DNA from: an uncultured Pelagibacteraceae bacterium
Lineage (GTDB): Bacteria > Pseudomonadota > Alphaproteobacteria > Pelagibacterales > Pelagibacteraceae
DNA length: 64,000 bases
Direction: 5' to 3'
Assembly: GCA_902567045.1 (NCBI GenBank)
Contig: CACFLJ010000002.1
Location: forward strand, 1-64,000
Part shown: in pieces, positions 27,410 to 35,725 of the stretch
Numbering within the stretch: position 1 is the stretch's first letter
How the letters are laid out: each line of letters opens with the position of its first letter
Position numbers and translations under genes: made by a program
The notes under the pieces: model-generated
Database searches by the model: none
The model's input: only the letters and a program-made list of their open reading frames with translations
Told to the model about the DNA's origin: nothing

Positions 27410-28420
27410 TTACTTAACTGCTAAAGCCATTTCCATAAGTTTGTCTCCGCCTGGTACTTTTTTAGCGAATTCTTTATGAGAAGTTTGTTTTGCAATTTCA
27501 ATCCATGCAGCATGGTCTTCTGCTGTCATGTAAGCTAATTTAACACCTGCAGCTTTATAGGCATCTTCAAATTTTTTATCTAAATTTGCTACTTGTGCTG
27601 TCATGTATTTTTCTGCAACTTTTCCTGCTTTCATTAAAGCATCTTGTTGTTTTGCATTAAGTTTATCGAAACTCATTTTTGACATCAAAATTGGTTCATA
27701 CATAAACCATAGACCATATTCTCCTGGAGGAGTTGCGCAAGTCACTTGTTCGTAAATTTTGTAACTTACAAAACTTCCTGAACTTGTATTTGCTCCTGTT
27801 AATACACCAGTTTGTAGACCAGTATAAATCTCAGAGGATGGCATACTTTGTATTCCAGCACCTGCACCAGCTAACATTTGGTTAAATGCTTTACCAGCAG
27901 CTCTCATAACCTGACCTTTAACATCTGATGGATTTGTAATACATTTAGTTTTAGATGCAAATCCTCCACCTAACCAGGCATCAGATAATACAACTACACC
28001 AGCATTATTGATAATTTTTTTAATTTCTACCATCATTGGAGAATTGTTAAATCTTAATGCATGATCGTGATTTTTCACTGTGCCAGGCATTAGAGTAGCA
28101 TCAAATTCTGGATGAAATTTTGCAGCGTATCCTAATGGAAACGCAGAAATATCTAACTGACCAGTAGTCATTGGTTTCCATTGCTCTTTTGGTTTGTAAA
28201 GTGATTTTGCCGGATAAATTCTAATATCCAAATCAACTCCAGCTTTTTTAACTTCATCAGCAATTATTTGTACCATCTCATGTCTTGGATCATATGAACC
28301 ATCTGCTCTTGGTGTTCCTGGCCATTGGTGACTTGCTTTTAATGTCACAGCATATGCTGATCCAATTAATGAGAAAGCTAAAAATAATGTTGTGAAATAA
28401 AAACTAATTTTTTTAAACAT
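27410..28420 (-). CDS. dctP: TRAP transporter solute-binding protein (DctP)
   Basis: A 336-aa periplasmic binding protein. The signal peptide ends near residue 24 ('SLIGSAYA-VTLKASHQWP'). DctP-type segments include 'WKPMTTGQLDISAFPLGY', 'VKGQVMRAAG' with the conserved substrate-contact arginine, and 'IYTGLQTGVLTGANTS'. A strong Shine-Dalgarno (AGAGGGG) precedes the ATG. The gene is divergent from the CoA-transferase across about 90 nt. Malonate or a similar dicarboxylate is inferred from the decarboxylase in the same run. The C-terminus leads into a terminator-like stem-loop. Confidence 0.92.
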   Translation of the reverse strand: MFKKISFYFTTLFLAFSLIGSAYAVTLKASHQWPGTPRADGSYDPRHEMVQIIADEVKKAGVDLDIRIYPAKSLYKPKEQWKPMTTGQLDISAFPLGYAAKFHPEFDATLMPGTVKNHDHALRFNNSPMMVEIKKIINNAGVVVLSDAWLGGGFASKTKCITNPSDVKGQVMRAAGKAFNQMLAGAGAGIQSMPSSEIYTGLQTGVLTGANTSSGSFVSYKIYEQVTCATPPGEYGLWFMYEPILMSKMSFDKLNAKQQDALMKAGKVAEKYMTAQVANLDKKFEDAYKAAGVKLAYMTAEDHAAWIEIAKQTSHKEFAKKVPGGDKLMEMALAVK

Positions 28421-28512
28421 ATTATTCCCCTCTTTAGATTAATTTAATAAGCTATATTAAATTGAACTTAAGACTAAGAGTCAATATAAGTATTTGTCAT
28501 ATAATTGAAATT

Positions 28513-29655
28513 ATGGATGGACCATTAAAAAATTTATTAGTTGTTGATTTAACAAGGGTTTTAGTTGGACCTTATTGTACGATGATACTCTCAGATTTAG
28601 GTGCGAGAGTTATAAAAATTGAAGCACCAGAAACTGGTGATGATTCTAGAAAATTTGGACCTTTTGTTAAAGATTATTCTGCATACTTTATGTCACTAAA
28701 TAGAGGTAAGGAAAGCATTGCTTTAAATTTAAAAAATGAAAATGACAAAAAAATATTTAAAAAAATATTGTCTAAAGCAGATATTTTAGTAGAAAATTTT
28801 AAACCTGGCACTTTAGAAAAGTGGGGTTTTGGTTGGCAGGATGTAAGTAAAAAATATCCTAAATTAATTTATGCATCAGCATCGGGCTTTGGTCAAACTG
28901 GACCTTTAAAAGAACTTCCAGCATATGATATGGTGGTTCAAGGTATGGGGGGCTTGATGAGTGTAACCGGTCATCCTAATTCTGAACCAACAAGAGTTGG
29001 AACATCTATTGGGGACATTACTGCTGGTCTATTTACTGCTATTGGAATTAACGCAGCCTTATATGATAGACAAAAGACTGGAAAAGGAGCTTTTATAGAT
29101 GTCTCAATGTTAGATTGTCAAATAGCAATTTTAGAAAATGCAATTGCAAGGTATCTCTCCAAAAATGAAATTCCAGGACCAATGGGTTCTAGACACCCAT
29201 CTATTGCTCCGTTTGAAGCATTTAAAACAAAAGATAGCTACATAATTATTGCTGCAGGAAATGATAAACTTTTTGCAAAACTTTGTGATGTATTAAAAAT
29301 TCCTGAAGCTTCAAATGATGAAAGATTTAATTCTAACTCATTAAGATGTGAAAACATGGATCAATTAAAAGAAATTTTTGAAAAACAATTAAATTCAAAA
29401 ACTACTAATGAATGGGTAAAAGAAATGGAAGCATTGAAAATTCCATGTGGACCAATTTTTAATATAAAGCAAGCTGTAGAAAATCCTCAAGTTCAAGAAA
29501 GAAATATGATTGTAAAATCATATCATAAAATTATTGGTGAATTTAAATCCGCAGGAAATCCCATCAAAATGTCTACATATAAAGATGAAAATACAAGAGG
29601 TGATGTTCCTGATTTAGATGAGCACAGGGAAAAAATAATAAAAGAATTTAGTTGA
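28513..29655 (+). CDS. Class III (CaiB/BaiF) CoA-transferase
   Basis: Family III CoA-transferase, 380 aa, moving CoA between carboxylic acids. It shows 'VVDLTRVLVGPYCTMILSDLGARVIKIE', 'SLNRGKES', 'NFKPGTLEKWG' and 'GTSIGDITAG' with catalytic D168, aligned to Asp169 of formyl-CoA transferase. An in-frame TTG at 28462 gives 17 extra residues that do not fit the family, so ATG 28513 is preferred. It faces the TRAP-malonyl-CoA decarboxylase operon and could activate the imported acid, for example malonate from succinyl-CoA or acetyl-CoA (inference). It ends one base before the rpoZ stop. Confidence 0.9.
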   Translation: MDGPLKNLLVVDLTRVLVGPYCTMILSDLGARVIKIEAPETGDDSRKFGPFVKDYSAYFMSLNRGKESIALNLKNENDKKIFKKILSKADILVENFKPGTLEKWGFGWQDVSKKYPKLIYASASGFGQTGPLKELPAYDMVVQGMGGLMSVTGHPNSEPTRVGTSIGDITAGLFTAIGINAALYDRQKTGKGAFIDVSMLDCQIAILENAIARYLSKNEIPGPMGSRHPSIAPFEAFKTKDSYIIIAAGNDKLFAKLCDVLKIPEASNDERFNSNSLRCENMDQLKEIFEKQLNSKTTNEWVKEMEALKIPCGPIFNIKQAVENPQVQERNMIVKSYHKIIGEFKSAGNPIKMSTYKDENTRGDVPDLDEHREKIIKEFS

Positions 29656-29656
29656 T

Positions 29657-30175
29657 TTATTCTTGGTTTTCTGTTTCGTCAGTTACAGTATCTTCTTGAT
29701 CTTTCATTTCATCTAAAGATACATCAGCTTCTTCATCTTGTGCTTCTTCTATAGGATCAGAAGTAGGTTGTTCAATTGTGTTTTGTAGCTCAGACAAATC
29801 ATCTTTTGAAACTTGAATTTTTTCTGGAATTTTTCTAGCTCTTTTAGATGGAAGGATTGGCACTCCACTCTTTGAAATTTCTCCTTTATAAAGATTTTCA
29901 AAATCATCACCAATATCATCTTCATCTTCTGAAGCGTCATCTATTTGCTCAACATGTTTTCTTAATTTGTAAACTGCAGCTTCTGTTAAATCTGGAACTT
30001 TAATTGTTTCTTCAGCAATTTCTCTTAATGCTATAACTGTATTTTTATCGTTATCTCTATCTAGTGTTGGTTCTAATCCTGAATTAAGTTGTGTTGCTCT
30101 TTCTTTTGCAACCAACACTAATTCATAAGGACTGTCTACTTTATCTATACAATCTTCAACTGTTACTCTTGCCAT
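29657..30175 (-). CDS. rpoZ: RNA polymerase omega subunit with long acidic tail
   Basis: Omega promotes assembly of RNA polymerase around beta prime. The core is clear: '[27 protein letters not shown]' and '[15 protein letters not shown]'. At 172 aa it is twice the 90-residue E. coli protein. From about residue 75 the sequence turns into a low-complexity acidic tail rich in Glu and Asp ('[15 protein letters not shown]', '[14 protein letters not shown]'), ending 'ETENQE'. Alphaproteobacterial omega often has an extension, but this one is strongly acidic. It lies 42 nt behind the MFS gene and is convergent with the CoA-transferase. Confidence 0.93.
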   Translation of the reverse strand: MARVTVEDCIDKVDSPYELVLVAKERATQLNSGLEPTLDRDNDKNTVIALREIAEETIKVPDLTEAAVYKLRKHVEQIDDASEDEDDIGDDFENLYKGEISKSGVPILPSKRARKIPEKIQVSKDDLSELQNTIEQPTSDPIEEAQDEEADVSLDEMKDQEDTVTDETENQE

Positions 30176-30217
30176 GGACGGTTTGATACACCTCGATTAT
30201 AAAAAAATCAAGCAGTA

Positions 30218-31426
30218 TTAGAGATAAACTGGATTTAATTTTTTTCGTATAGTGAAAAGTAAGGCTATAGAACATGCTATAGCAATAGCTGCAATAAATG
30301 CGATTTTTTCAATTGAAAATCCAGCATCTATAAAAAAACCAAACAATGCTGTACCAAAAGCAGTTGCAAATACCATTAAAGCTGTAGTCAAAGCTTTAAT
30401 AGATCCAATATATTTTACACCGTAAATTTCTGCCCATGTTGATGATCCTAATAAATTAGCTAGACCGTTTGATATTCCTACCAATCCAAGAAATAAAAAA
30501 GCAGTTTGTGGAGCATCAAAATATATGATCACTAAAGTTCCTAAGAATAATGGAATATTCATATAGATAAGTAATTTTCTACTTGTAAACTTATCAATTA
30601 AATATCCAGCAACAATTAAAGTAATTACAGAAAAAATTGAGTAAGACATAAAAGATTGTGCAATTGTATATTCACCCCACCCTTTTGAATTAGTGACGAA
30701 TGATTGATAGACAAATACTCCTGTTGCTATCCAGGGCATTGCCAACATATTTAATGAGACAATGTAAAATCTATAATCTCCAAGAACCTCTATTCTTTTC
30801 CAGTTTTTAATATTGTTCTCTTTTAATTTTTCATTTTGAGTGTTCTCTCTGGTATCTAATTTGACATCTTTAACTAAAATATAGGATGCCAACGGTAGGC
30901 AAATTAAAACTATTAAAGAAAATATTACCCATAAATCCTGCCAAACAATTAGAGTTAAAAGATAAACAATTAATACAGGCATTATGAACTCTGCAGAGGA
31001 TAAACCAAACCATATAATGCTTAATGCTTTTCCTCTCGATTTTGTAAAATATCTTGAAATAGTGGTTGAAGCTGTGTGAGACATTAACCCTTGTCCAGAA
31101 AATCTCATTAAAAAAATTGCAACAAATAAAAAAGCTACTGAAGATGTTTTGGAAAAGAAAAAAGAGGAAAAAGATAAAAGTATCGTAACAAAGATTGCAA
31201 ATTTTATCACATTTACATCATCAATTTTTTTTCCAATCCAAATAAGAAGCAAACTACTAAATAGGGTTGCGGATGCATAAATCGTGCCAAATTGTCCATG
31301 TGTTATAGAAAGAGTTTCTCTTATACTAGAATTAAACAGTCCTATAAAAAAACTCTGTCCAAAACACGAAAAAAATGTAAAAATAAAACCAAAAATAATT
31401 ACTTTTAAACTTAAACTTTTAAACAT
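30218..31426 (-). CDS. Major facilitator superfamily transporter
   Basis: A 402-aa membrane protein with 12 predicted helices in two halves, the usual MFS size. The loop between helices 2 and 3 reads 'WIGKKIDDVNVIKF', in place of the classic G-x-x-x-D-R-x-x-R/K pattern, and 'GYLIDKFTSRKLL' is the equivalent in the second half. The substrate is unknown; the closest type would be the oxalate/formate-like or monocarboxylate carriers. It starts only 11 nt from the divergent dehydrogenase gene, which suggests a related small acid as substrate (weak inference). Confidence 0.85.
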   Translation of the reverse strand: MFKSLSLKVIIFGFIFTFFSCFGQSFFIGLFNSSIRETLSITHGQFGTIYASATLFSSLLLIWIGKKIDDVNVIKFAIFVTILLSFSSFFFSKTSSVAFLFVAIFLMRFSGQGLMSHTASTTISRYFTKSRGKALSIIWFGLSSAEFIMPVLIVYLLTLIVWQDLWVIFSLIVLICLPLASYILVKDVKLDTRENTQNEKLKENNIKNWKRIEVLGDYRFYIVSLNMLAMPWIATGVFVYQSFVTNSKGWGEYTIAQSFMSYSIFSVITLIVAGYLIDKFTSRKLLIYMNIPLFLGTLVIIYFDAPQTAFLFLGLVGISNGLANLLGSSTWAEIYGVKYIGSIKALTTALMVFATAFGTALFGFFIDAGFSIEKIAFIAAIAIACSIALLFTIRKKLNPVYL

Positions 31427-31437
31427 ATAAATAATTT

Positions 31438-32313
31438 ATGACTTGTAATGTTGCTTTCATAGGTCTCGGGGTAATGGGTTATCCGATGGCTGGTTATATA
31501 TCAAAAGCTGGGCATAATGTAAGTGTTTTTAATAGAACAACTGCCAAAGCTGAAAAATGGATTTCTGAATATAAAGGTAAAATGGCTTCAACACCAAAAG
31601 AAGCTGCAGAAGGTGCTGATTTTATTTTTACTTGTGTAGGTAACGATGAGGATTTGAGACAAGTTACTTTAGGTGAAAATGGATTATTTCATAGTGCTAA
31701 AGAAGGTTCGATATATGTAGATAATTCAACTGTGTCTGCGGAAGTATCTAGAGAACTTTATAATAAAGCAAAAGAAAAAGGATTTGCTTTTTTAGATGCA
31801 CCAATTTCTGGAGGTCAATCTGGAGCTGAAGGTGGAATTTTAACAGTAATGGTTGGTGGTGATGAAGAAGCCTTTAAAAAAGCAGAACCAGTAATTGATT
31901 GCTATAGCAAAAAAGTAAAATTAATTGGTCAATCAGGAAGTGGTCAACTTACAAAAATGATGAATCAAATGTGTATTGCAGGAGTTGTTCAAGGTTTATC
32001 AGAGGCTATTAATTTTGGAATAAATGCTGGATTAGATATTGATAAAGTAATGGAAACTATATCAAAAGGTGCAGCACAATCTTGGCAAATGGAAAATAGA
32101 TATAAAACTATGGTTGAGGATAAATTTGATTATGGTTTTGCAGTTGATTGGATGAGAAAAGATTTAAAAATCGTAATTGAAGAAGCAAAAAGAAATGGTT
32201 CACCTGTTCCAATTACTGAAATAGTTGATGAATATTATGCAGATGTTCAAAAAATGGGTGGAAATCGTTGGGATAGTTCTAGTTTGATCGCTAGGCTTAA
32301 AAAAAAGAAATAA
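31438..32313 (+). CDS. 3-hydroxyisobutyrate dehydrogenase family oxidoreductase
   Basis: A 291-aa beta-hydroxyacid dehydrogenase. The Rossmann start 'FIGLGVMGYPMAGYISKAGH' and 'NRTTAKAEKW' bind NAD(P). 'DAPISGGQSGAEGGILTVMVGG' is the substrate motif and 'GSGQLTKMMNQM' carries the catalytic lysine near residue 170. The family includes 3-hydroxyisobutyrate dehydrogenase, tartronate semialdehyde reductase and related enzymes; the sequence alone does not decide. It heads a three-gene run (31438-33126) and is divergent from the MFS gene with an 11-nt gap. Confidence 0.88.
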   Translation: MTCNVAFIGLGVMGYPMAGYISKAGHNVSVFNRTTAKAEKWISEYKGKMASTPKEAAEGADFIFTCVGNDEDLRQVTLGENGLFHSAKEGSIYVDNSTVSAEVSRELYNKAKEKGFAFLDAPISGGQSGAEGGILTVMVGGDEEAFKKAEPVIDCYSKKVKLIGQSGSGQLTKMMNQMCIAGVVQGLSEAINFGINAGLDIDKVMETISKGAAQSWQMENRYKTMVEDKFDYGFAVDWMRKDLKIVIEEAKRNGSPVPITEIVDEYYADVQKMGGNRWDSSSLIARLKKKK

Positions 32314-32317
32314 ACCA

Positions 32318-32923
32318 ATGACAAATACTGTCCCATACTATGAGGACTTCTCCGAAATAAAAAAAAAAATTTGGTTAATGCTTGATGATGCTGTAACGAA
32401 TAGATCGTCACCATTTAGAATTCCAGTTTTTGTTTGTGGTGATCAGTCAGACTTTGATGGAAGAATTGTTGTTCTTAGAAAATCAGACCAATCTAGTAAT
32501 ATACTTCAATTCCATAGCGACATTAGATCAGACAAAATTCCAAAATTAAAAAAAAATAAAAATGCTGCACTAATCTTTTACGATAAAGAAGAAAAAATTC
32601 AGCTTCGAGTTAAAGTTAATTGCATAGTCAATCATGAAAATGAAATAACTGAGCAATCATGGTCAAAAACAGCACACGTGAGTCGAAAATGTTATTTAGT
32701 AAACAATGGACCAGGAACAGAAACTAATGAACCAAGCTCAGGTTTAAGTGAAGACATTGAAAAATCTGGCTTTACTATGGAACAAAGTGAAGAAGGTTAT
32801 AAAAACTTTACTGTAATTCAATGTAATATTGAAAGTATTGAGTGGCTTTATCTTGCAGCAAAAGGTCATAGAAGAGCAAGATTTGATTTTTCAAATAATA
32901 AACAAAACTGGCTAGTTCCATAA
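32318..32923 (+). CDS. Pyridoxamine 5'-phosphate oxidase family flavoprotein
   Basis: A 201-aa protein with the split-barrel FMN-binding fold of the PNPOx family: 'PVFVCGDQSDFDGRIVVLRKSD', 'LQFHSDIRSDKIPKLKKNKNAALIFYD', and a C-terminal 'EWLYLAAKGHRRARFDF' followed by 'NWLVP', where PdxH ends in 'WEFRLHDR...'. It lacks the full set of PdxH substrate residues, so it is probably one of the general PNPOx-like flavoproteins rather than the true vitamin B6 enzyme. It follows the dehydrogenase by 4 nt and precedes a small membrane protein by 2 nt. Confidence 0.78.
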   Translation: MTNTVPYYEDFSEIKKKIWLMLDDAVTNRSSPFRIPVFVCGDQSDFDGRIVVLRKSDQSSNILQFHSDIRSDKIPKLKKNKNAALIFYDKEEKIQLRVKVNCIVNHENEITEQSWSKTAHVSRKCYLVNNGPGTETNEPSSGLSEDIEKSGFTMEQSEEGYKNFTVIQCNIESIEWLYLAAKGHRRARFDFSNNKQNWLVP

Positions 32924-32925
32924 AA

Positions 32926-33126
32926 ATGCTAAGTGGATTTATTATTGCTGTAGCACTTGTTTTAGGGGGATTGGCAGTAATGAGGTTTGGCATTTTTCAA
33001 ATCAGAAAATTTAAAAAAGGAGAAACTAAAGTCACAAAAAAAGTAAGTGAGCAACTAGCTTTTATAATATTTTTTGTAATTATTTTAGGATTAATAATTT
33101 ATTCTGTTAATGATTTGTTGTTTTAA
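32926..33126 (+). CDS. Small two-helix membrane protein
   Basis: A 66-aa protein with two hydrophobic helices (about residues 2-22 and 45-63) joined by a lysine-rich loop. I do not recognise a function. It sits 2 nt after the PNPOx-like gene and overlaps the 3' end of the carbonic-anhydrase-like gene by 4 bases on the other strand. Tight coupling to its neighbour and a clean membrane pattern support a real gene. Confidence 0.72.
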   Translation: MLSGFIIAVALVLGGLAVMRFGIFQIRKFKKGETKVTKKVSEQLAFIIFFVIILGLIIYSVNDLLF

Positions 33127-33635
33127 AAAACTGATTTAGAATATTTTTTCCAATTTTCTTGATACCTTATTGCATTTTGCTTTACCGCCTCAATTTCGTC
33201 TTCGGTTAATTGACGAATTATTTTTCCTGGCGAGCCCATTACTAAAGAATTGTCTGGAATTTCTTTATTTTCTGTAATTAATGATTTAGCTCCGATTATG
33301 CAATTTTTTCCAATTTTTGCTTTATTGAGAACTACAGCTCCAATGCCAATTAAAGAATTGTCATCAATTGTGCAACCATGAAGCATTACTAAATGACCTA
33401 TGGTTACATTCTTTCCAATTATTAATGGGTAACCTGGGTCAGTATGCAAAACACTTCCGTCTTGAACATTTGACCCTTCTCCTAAATGAATATTTTCTAT
33501 ATCACCTCTTAATGTTGCATTAAACCAGACACTAGAGTTTTTCTCTAATGTTACATCACCAATTATTACAGCGTTGGGAGCTACCCAATTTTCGCCAAGG
33601 TTTTTTGGTTTTTTATCTTTTAAATCGTAAAACAT
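33123..33635 (-). CDS. Gamma-carbonic anhydrase family protein
   Basis: A 170-aa left-handed beta-helix protein of hexapeptide repeats, of the gamma carbonic anhydrase-like group (YrdA/PaaY). Markers are 'NAVIIGDVTLEKNSSVWFNATLRGD', 'GEGSNVQDGSVLHTD' and 'IGHLVMLHGCTIDDNSLIGIGAVV', in which the histidines that bind metal in the trimer are present. Real carbonic anhydrase activity in this branch is variable. It is divergent from the thioredoxin-fold gene with a 20-nt gap. Confidence 0.87.
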   Translation of the reverse strand: MFYDLKDKKPKNLGENWVAPNAVIIGDVTLEKNSSVWFNATLRGDIENIHLGEGSNVQDGSVLHTDPGYPLIIGKNVTIGHLVMLHGCTIDDNSLIGIGAVVLNKAKIGKNCIIGAKSLITENKEIPDNSLVMGSPGKIIRQLTEDEIEAVKQNAIRYQENWKKYSKSVF

Positions 33636-33655
33636 AAATTATATAGTCTTTTAAC

Positions 33656-34207
33656 ATGGCATTAACTAAAACACCAATTTGTGACTTCGGTAAAAAAGCT
33701 GATAACTTTGAACTTAAATCTATAGATAATAAAATAATTTCACTAAATGATGCAAAGGGTGAAAATGGAACACTAATAATGTTTATCTGTAATCACTGTC
33801 CATATGTTTTGGCGGTTATAAATAATGTTGTCGAAGATTGTAAAGAATTAGAAAATGAAGGAATTAAATCTATAGCAATAATGTCTAATGACCCAAGTAG
33901 ATATGAAGAAGATTCATTTGATAACATGATTAAATTTTCAAAAAATAATGATTTTAATTTTCCATATTTAATCGACGAAACGCAAGAAGTGGCTAAAAGT
34001 TATGGTGCTGTCTGTACTCCAGATTTTTTTGGTTATAATAAAAATCTTGAACTTCAATACAGAGGTAGAATTAGAGAATTAAAAAATTTAAAACCAATAG
34101 AAAATGGAGATAGCGAACTTAAAAATGCTATGAAAATGATTGCAAAAACTAACAATGGTCCAAATGAACAATTTCCTAGTATGGGCTGTAGTATTAAATG
34201 GTTTTAA
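33656..34207 (+). CDS. Thioredoxin-fold (AhpC/TSA-like) protein
   Basis: A 183-aa thioredoxin-fold protein with 'MFICNHCPYVLAV' near residue 42. The C-x-x-C in 'CNHC' is typical of the redoxin-domain branch often annotated as thioredoxin family or peroxiredoxin-like, and differs from the single peroxidatic Cys of AhpC. 'GAVCTPDFFGYNKNLELQYRGRI' carries the cis-proline. It probably acts in cytosolic thiol redox chemistry, as no signal peptide is seen. It is followed 6 nt later by a glycosyltransferase. Confidence 0.82.
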   Translation: MALTKTPICDFGKKADNFELKSIDNKIISLNDAKGENGTLIMFICNHCPYVLAVINNVVEDCKELENEGIKSIAIMSNDPSRYEEDSFDNMIKFSKNNDFNFPYLIDETQEVAKSYGAVCTPDFFGYNKNLELQYRGRIRELKNLKPIENGDSELKNAMKMIAKTNNGPNEQFPSMGCSIKWF

Positions 34208-34213
34208 TAATTA

Positions 34214-35296
34214 ATGTATTTAGTAATAACTAGAACTTTTCCTCCTGAATTAGGAGGTATGCAAAATCTCATGTGGGGATTAACAAGGTCTCTTTCAAAA
34301 CTTAATCTTATAAAAGTTTTCGCAGACTATCATGAAAATCATGAGGAGTTTGATAAGTCGGTTTCATTTTCAATTGAAAGAGTAAGTGGAATGAAGCTTA
34401 TTAGAAAATACAGAAAATCTTACATGATAAACGATTATCTTGAACAAAATAACAATGTAGAGTGTATTATTGCTGATCATTGGAAAAGTTTGGAGCTTAT
34501 AAAAACAAAAAAAAAGAAGATCTGCCTAATACATTCAAAAGAAATTAACCATCCCAAAGGCTCAAGTTTAAATAAAAAAGTATTGTCAGTTCTAAATAAT
34601 GTTGATCATATTGTTGCTAATTCGAGCTACACAAAAAATTTAGCTATTGACTTAGGTGTAGAAGAGAAAAAAATAATTATTATTAATCCTGGAATTGATC
34701 CAGTAGTTGAAGTTCCCAAAAAATATTTAGATGAGGCAGAGGATATTCTCAAAGGTAAAAAAAATAGACTAATAACAGTATCAAGATTTGATAAGAGAAA
34801 AAATCATGAAAAAGTAATAATGGCTGTTAGAAACTTAAAAGAAATCTACCCTGATATTATTTACACTTGTATCGGCTATGGAGATGAGGAGGAAAAATTA
34901 AAAAAATTAGTAATTGAACTGAAATTAGAAGACCAAGTAACTTTCTTAAAAGATATTCCTTTAGATTTAAAAAACGCTCTTATTTCTAAGTCAGATATTT
35001 TTGTAATGCCTTCAATAATTTATAAAAAATCTGTTGAAGGTTTTGGTATTGCTTATGTAGAAGCTGCACAATATGGAGTTCCATCTGTAGGAGGTAAGGA
35101 TGGAGGAGCATCAGACGCGATAATCCACGAAAAAACTGGCTTGATATGTGATGGAAATAAATTGGAAGATGTATATTCAAGCATAGATAATATTTTTAAG
35201 AATAATAAATATTTAGAATACGGAAAAGAAGCAAAAATTAATGCTGAAAACTTCCTGTGGGATAGAATAATTGAAAATTATAAAAGAATCTTATAA
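34214..35296 (+). CDS. Glycosyltransferase family 4 (GT-B)
   Basis: A 360-aa GT-B glycosyltransferase. The N-terminal domain begins 'TRTFPPELGGMQNLMWGLTRSL', a GT4 glycine-rich loop. The C-terminal nucleotide-sugar domain has 'VSRFDKRKNHEKVI', 'GYGDEEEKLKKL' and 'EGFGIAYVEAAQYGVPSVGG' with the E-x7-E pattern. The sugar and acceptor are unknown; lipopolysaccharide or another surface glycan is likely. It lies between a thioredoxin-like gene (6 nt) and a small membrane protein (9 nt). Confidence 0.87.
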   Translation: MYLVITRTFPPELGGMQNLMWGLTRSLSKLNLIKVFADYHENHEEFDKSVSFSIERVSGMKLIRKYRKSYMINDYLEQNNNVECIIADHWKSLELIKTKKKKICLIHSKEINHPKGSSLNKKVLSVLNNVDHIVANSSYTKNLAIDLGVEEKKIIIINPGIDPVVEVPKKYLDEAEDILKGKKNRLITVSRFDKRKNHEKVIMAVRNLKEIYPDIIYTCIGYGDEEEKLKKLVIELKLEDQVTFLKDIPLDLKNALISKSDIFVMPSIIYKKSVEGFGIAYVEAAQYGVPSVGGKDGGASDAIIHEKTGLICDGNKLEDVYSSIDNIFKNNKYLEYGKEAKINAENFLWDRIIENYKRIL

Positions 35297-35305
35297 AGTC
35301 TAAGG

Positions 35306-35725
35306 ATGATAGCCAAATTTAATAATATTTTTTATTTAATTATTTATGTGGTTCACTTTGGAATGCTAGCATTCTACGCTGCTCAATTACTAGTTGGTAC
35401 AAAAAAATTCATGGATAAATTTGCTATTGATCACACAGCCGCTTTCATGATTAGATTTTTAGGAGCCTTCTTTCTAGCTTGGATATTAATGGCATTATAC
35501 ATAATGTTCGTAAGACCAAATGGCGTAGAAGGTACTTGGGCATTTTTTAATCTTATATTTATTACTCATTTGATTGTCACTATAACCAACTATTATTCTA
35601 AAAATATTAGCAAACTTGGAAATACAGATAAATTTACAAACGAAGGTATTATTGTTCCATTTGTTTTATTGATAATGAGTGCAATTCTTTGTTACGGTCT
35701 ATCAGATAAGATTTATATTACTTAG
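35306..35725 (+). CDS. Membrane protein of unknown function
   Basis: A 139-aa protein with four hydrophobic helices (about residues 7-29, 44-68, 78-97 and 115-131). I do not recognise the family. A glycine and 'MIRFLGAFFLAWILMALYIMF' mark the second helix. It follows the glycosyltransferase by 9 nt. It overlaps the tctA 3' end by 4 bases on the opposite strand. Confidence 0.75.
   Translation: MIAKFNNIFYLIIYVVHFGMLAFYAAQLLVGTKKFMDKFAIDHTAAFMIRFLGAFFLAWILMALYIMFVRPNGVEGTWAFFNLIFITHLIVTITNYYSKNISKLGNTDKFTNEGIIVPFVLLIMSAILCYGLSDKIYIT

Noticed and set aside
28462-28512. TTG-started extension of the CoA-transferase
   Set aside because: The 17 extra residues do not fit the family. The ATG at 28513 gives the usual start a few residues before 'VVDLTRVLVGP'.
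29749-29940. Second frame of 63 codons on the - strand inside rpoZ
   Set aside because: It follows from the repeated GAA/GAT codons of the acidic tail; the Lys- and Phe-rich product resembles no protein.
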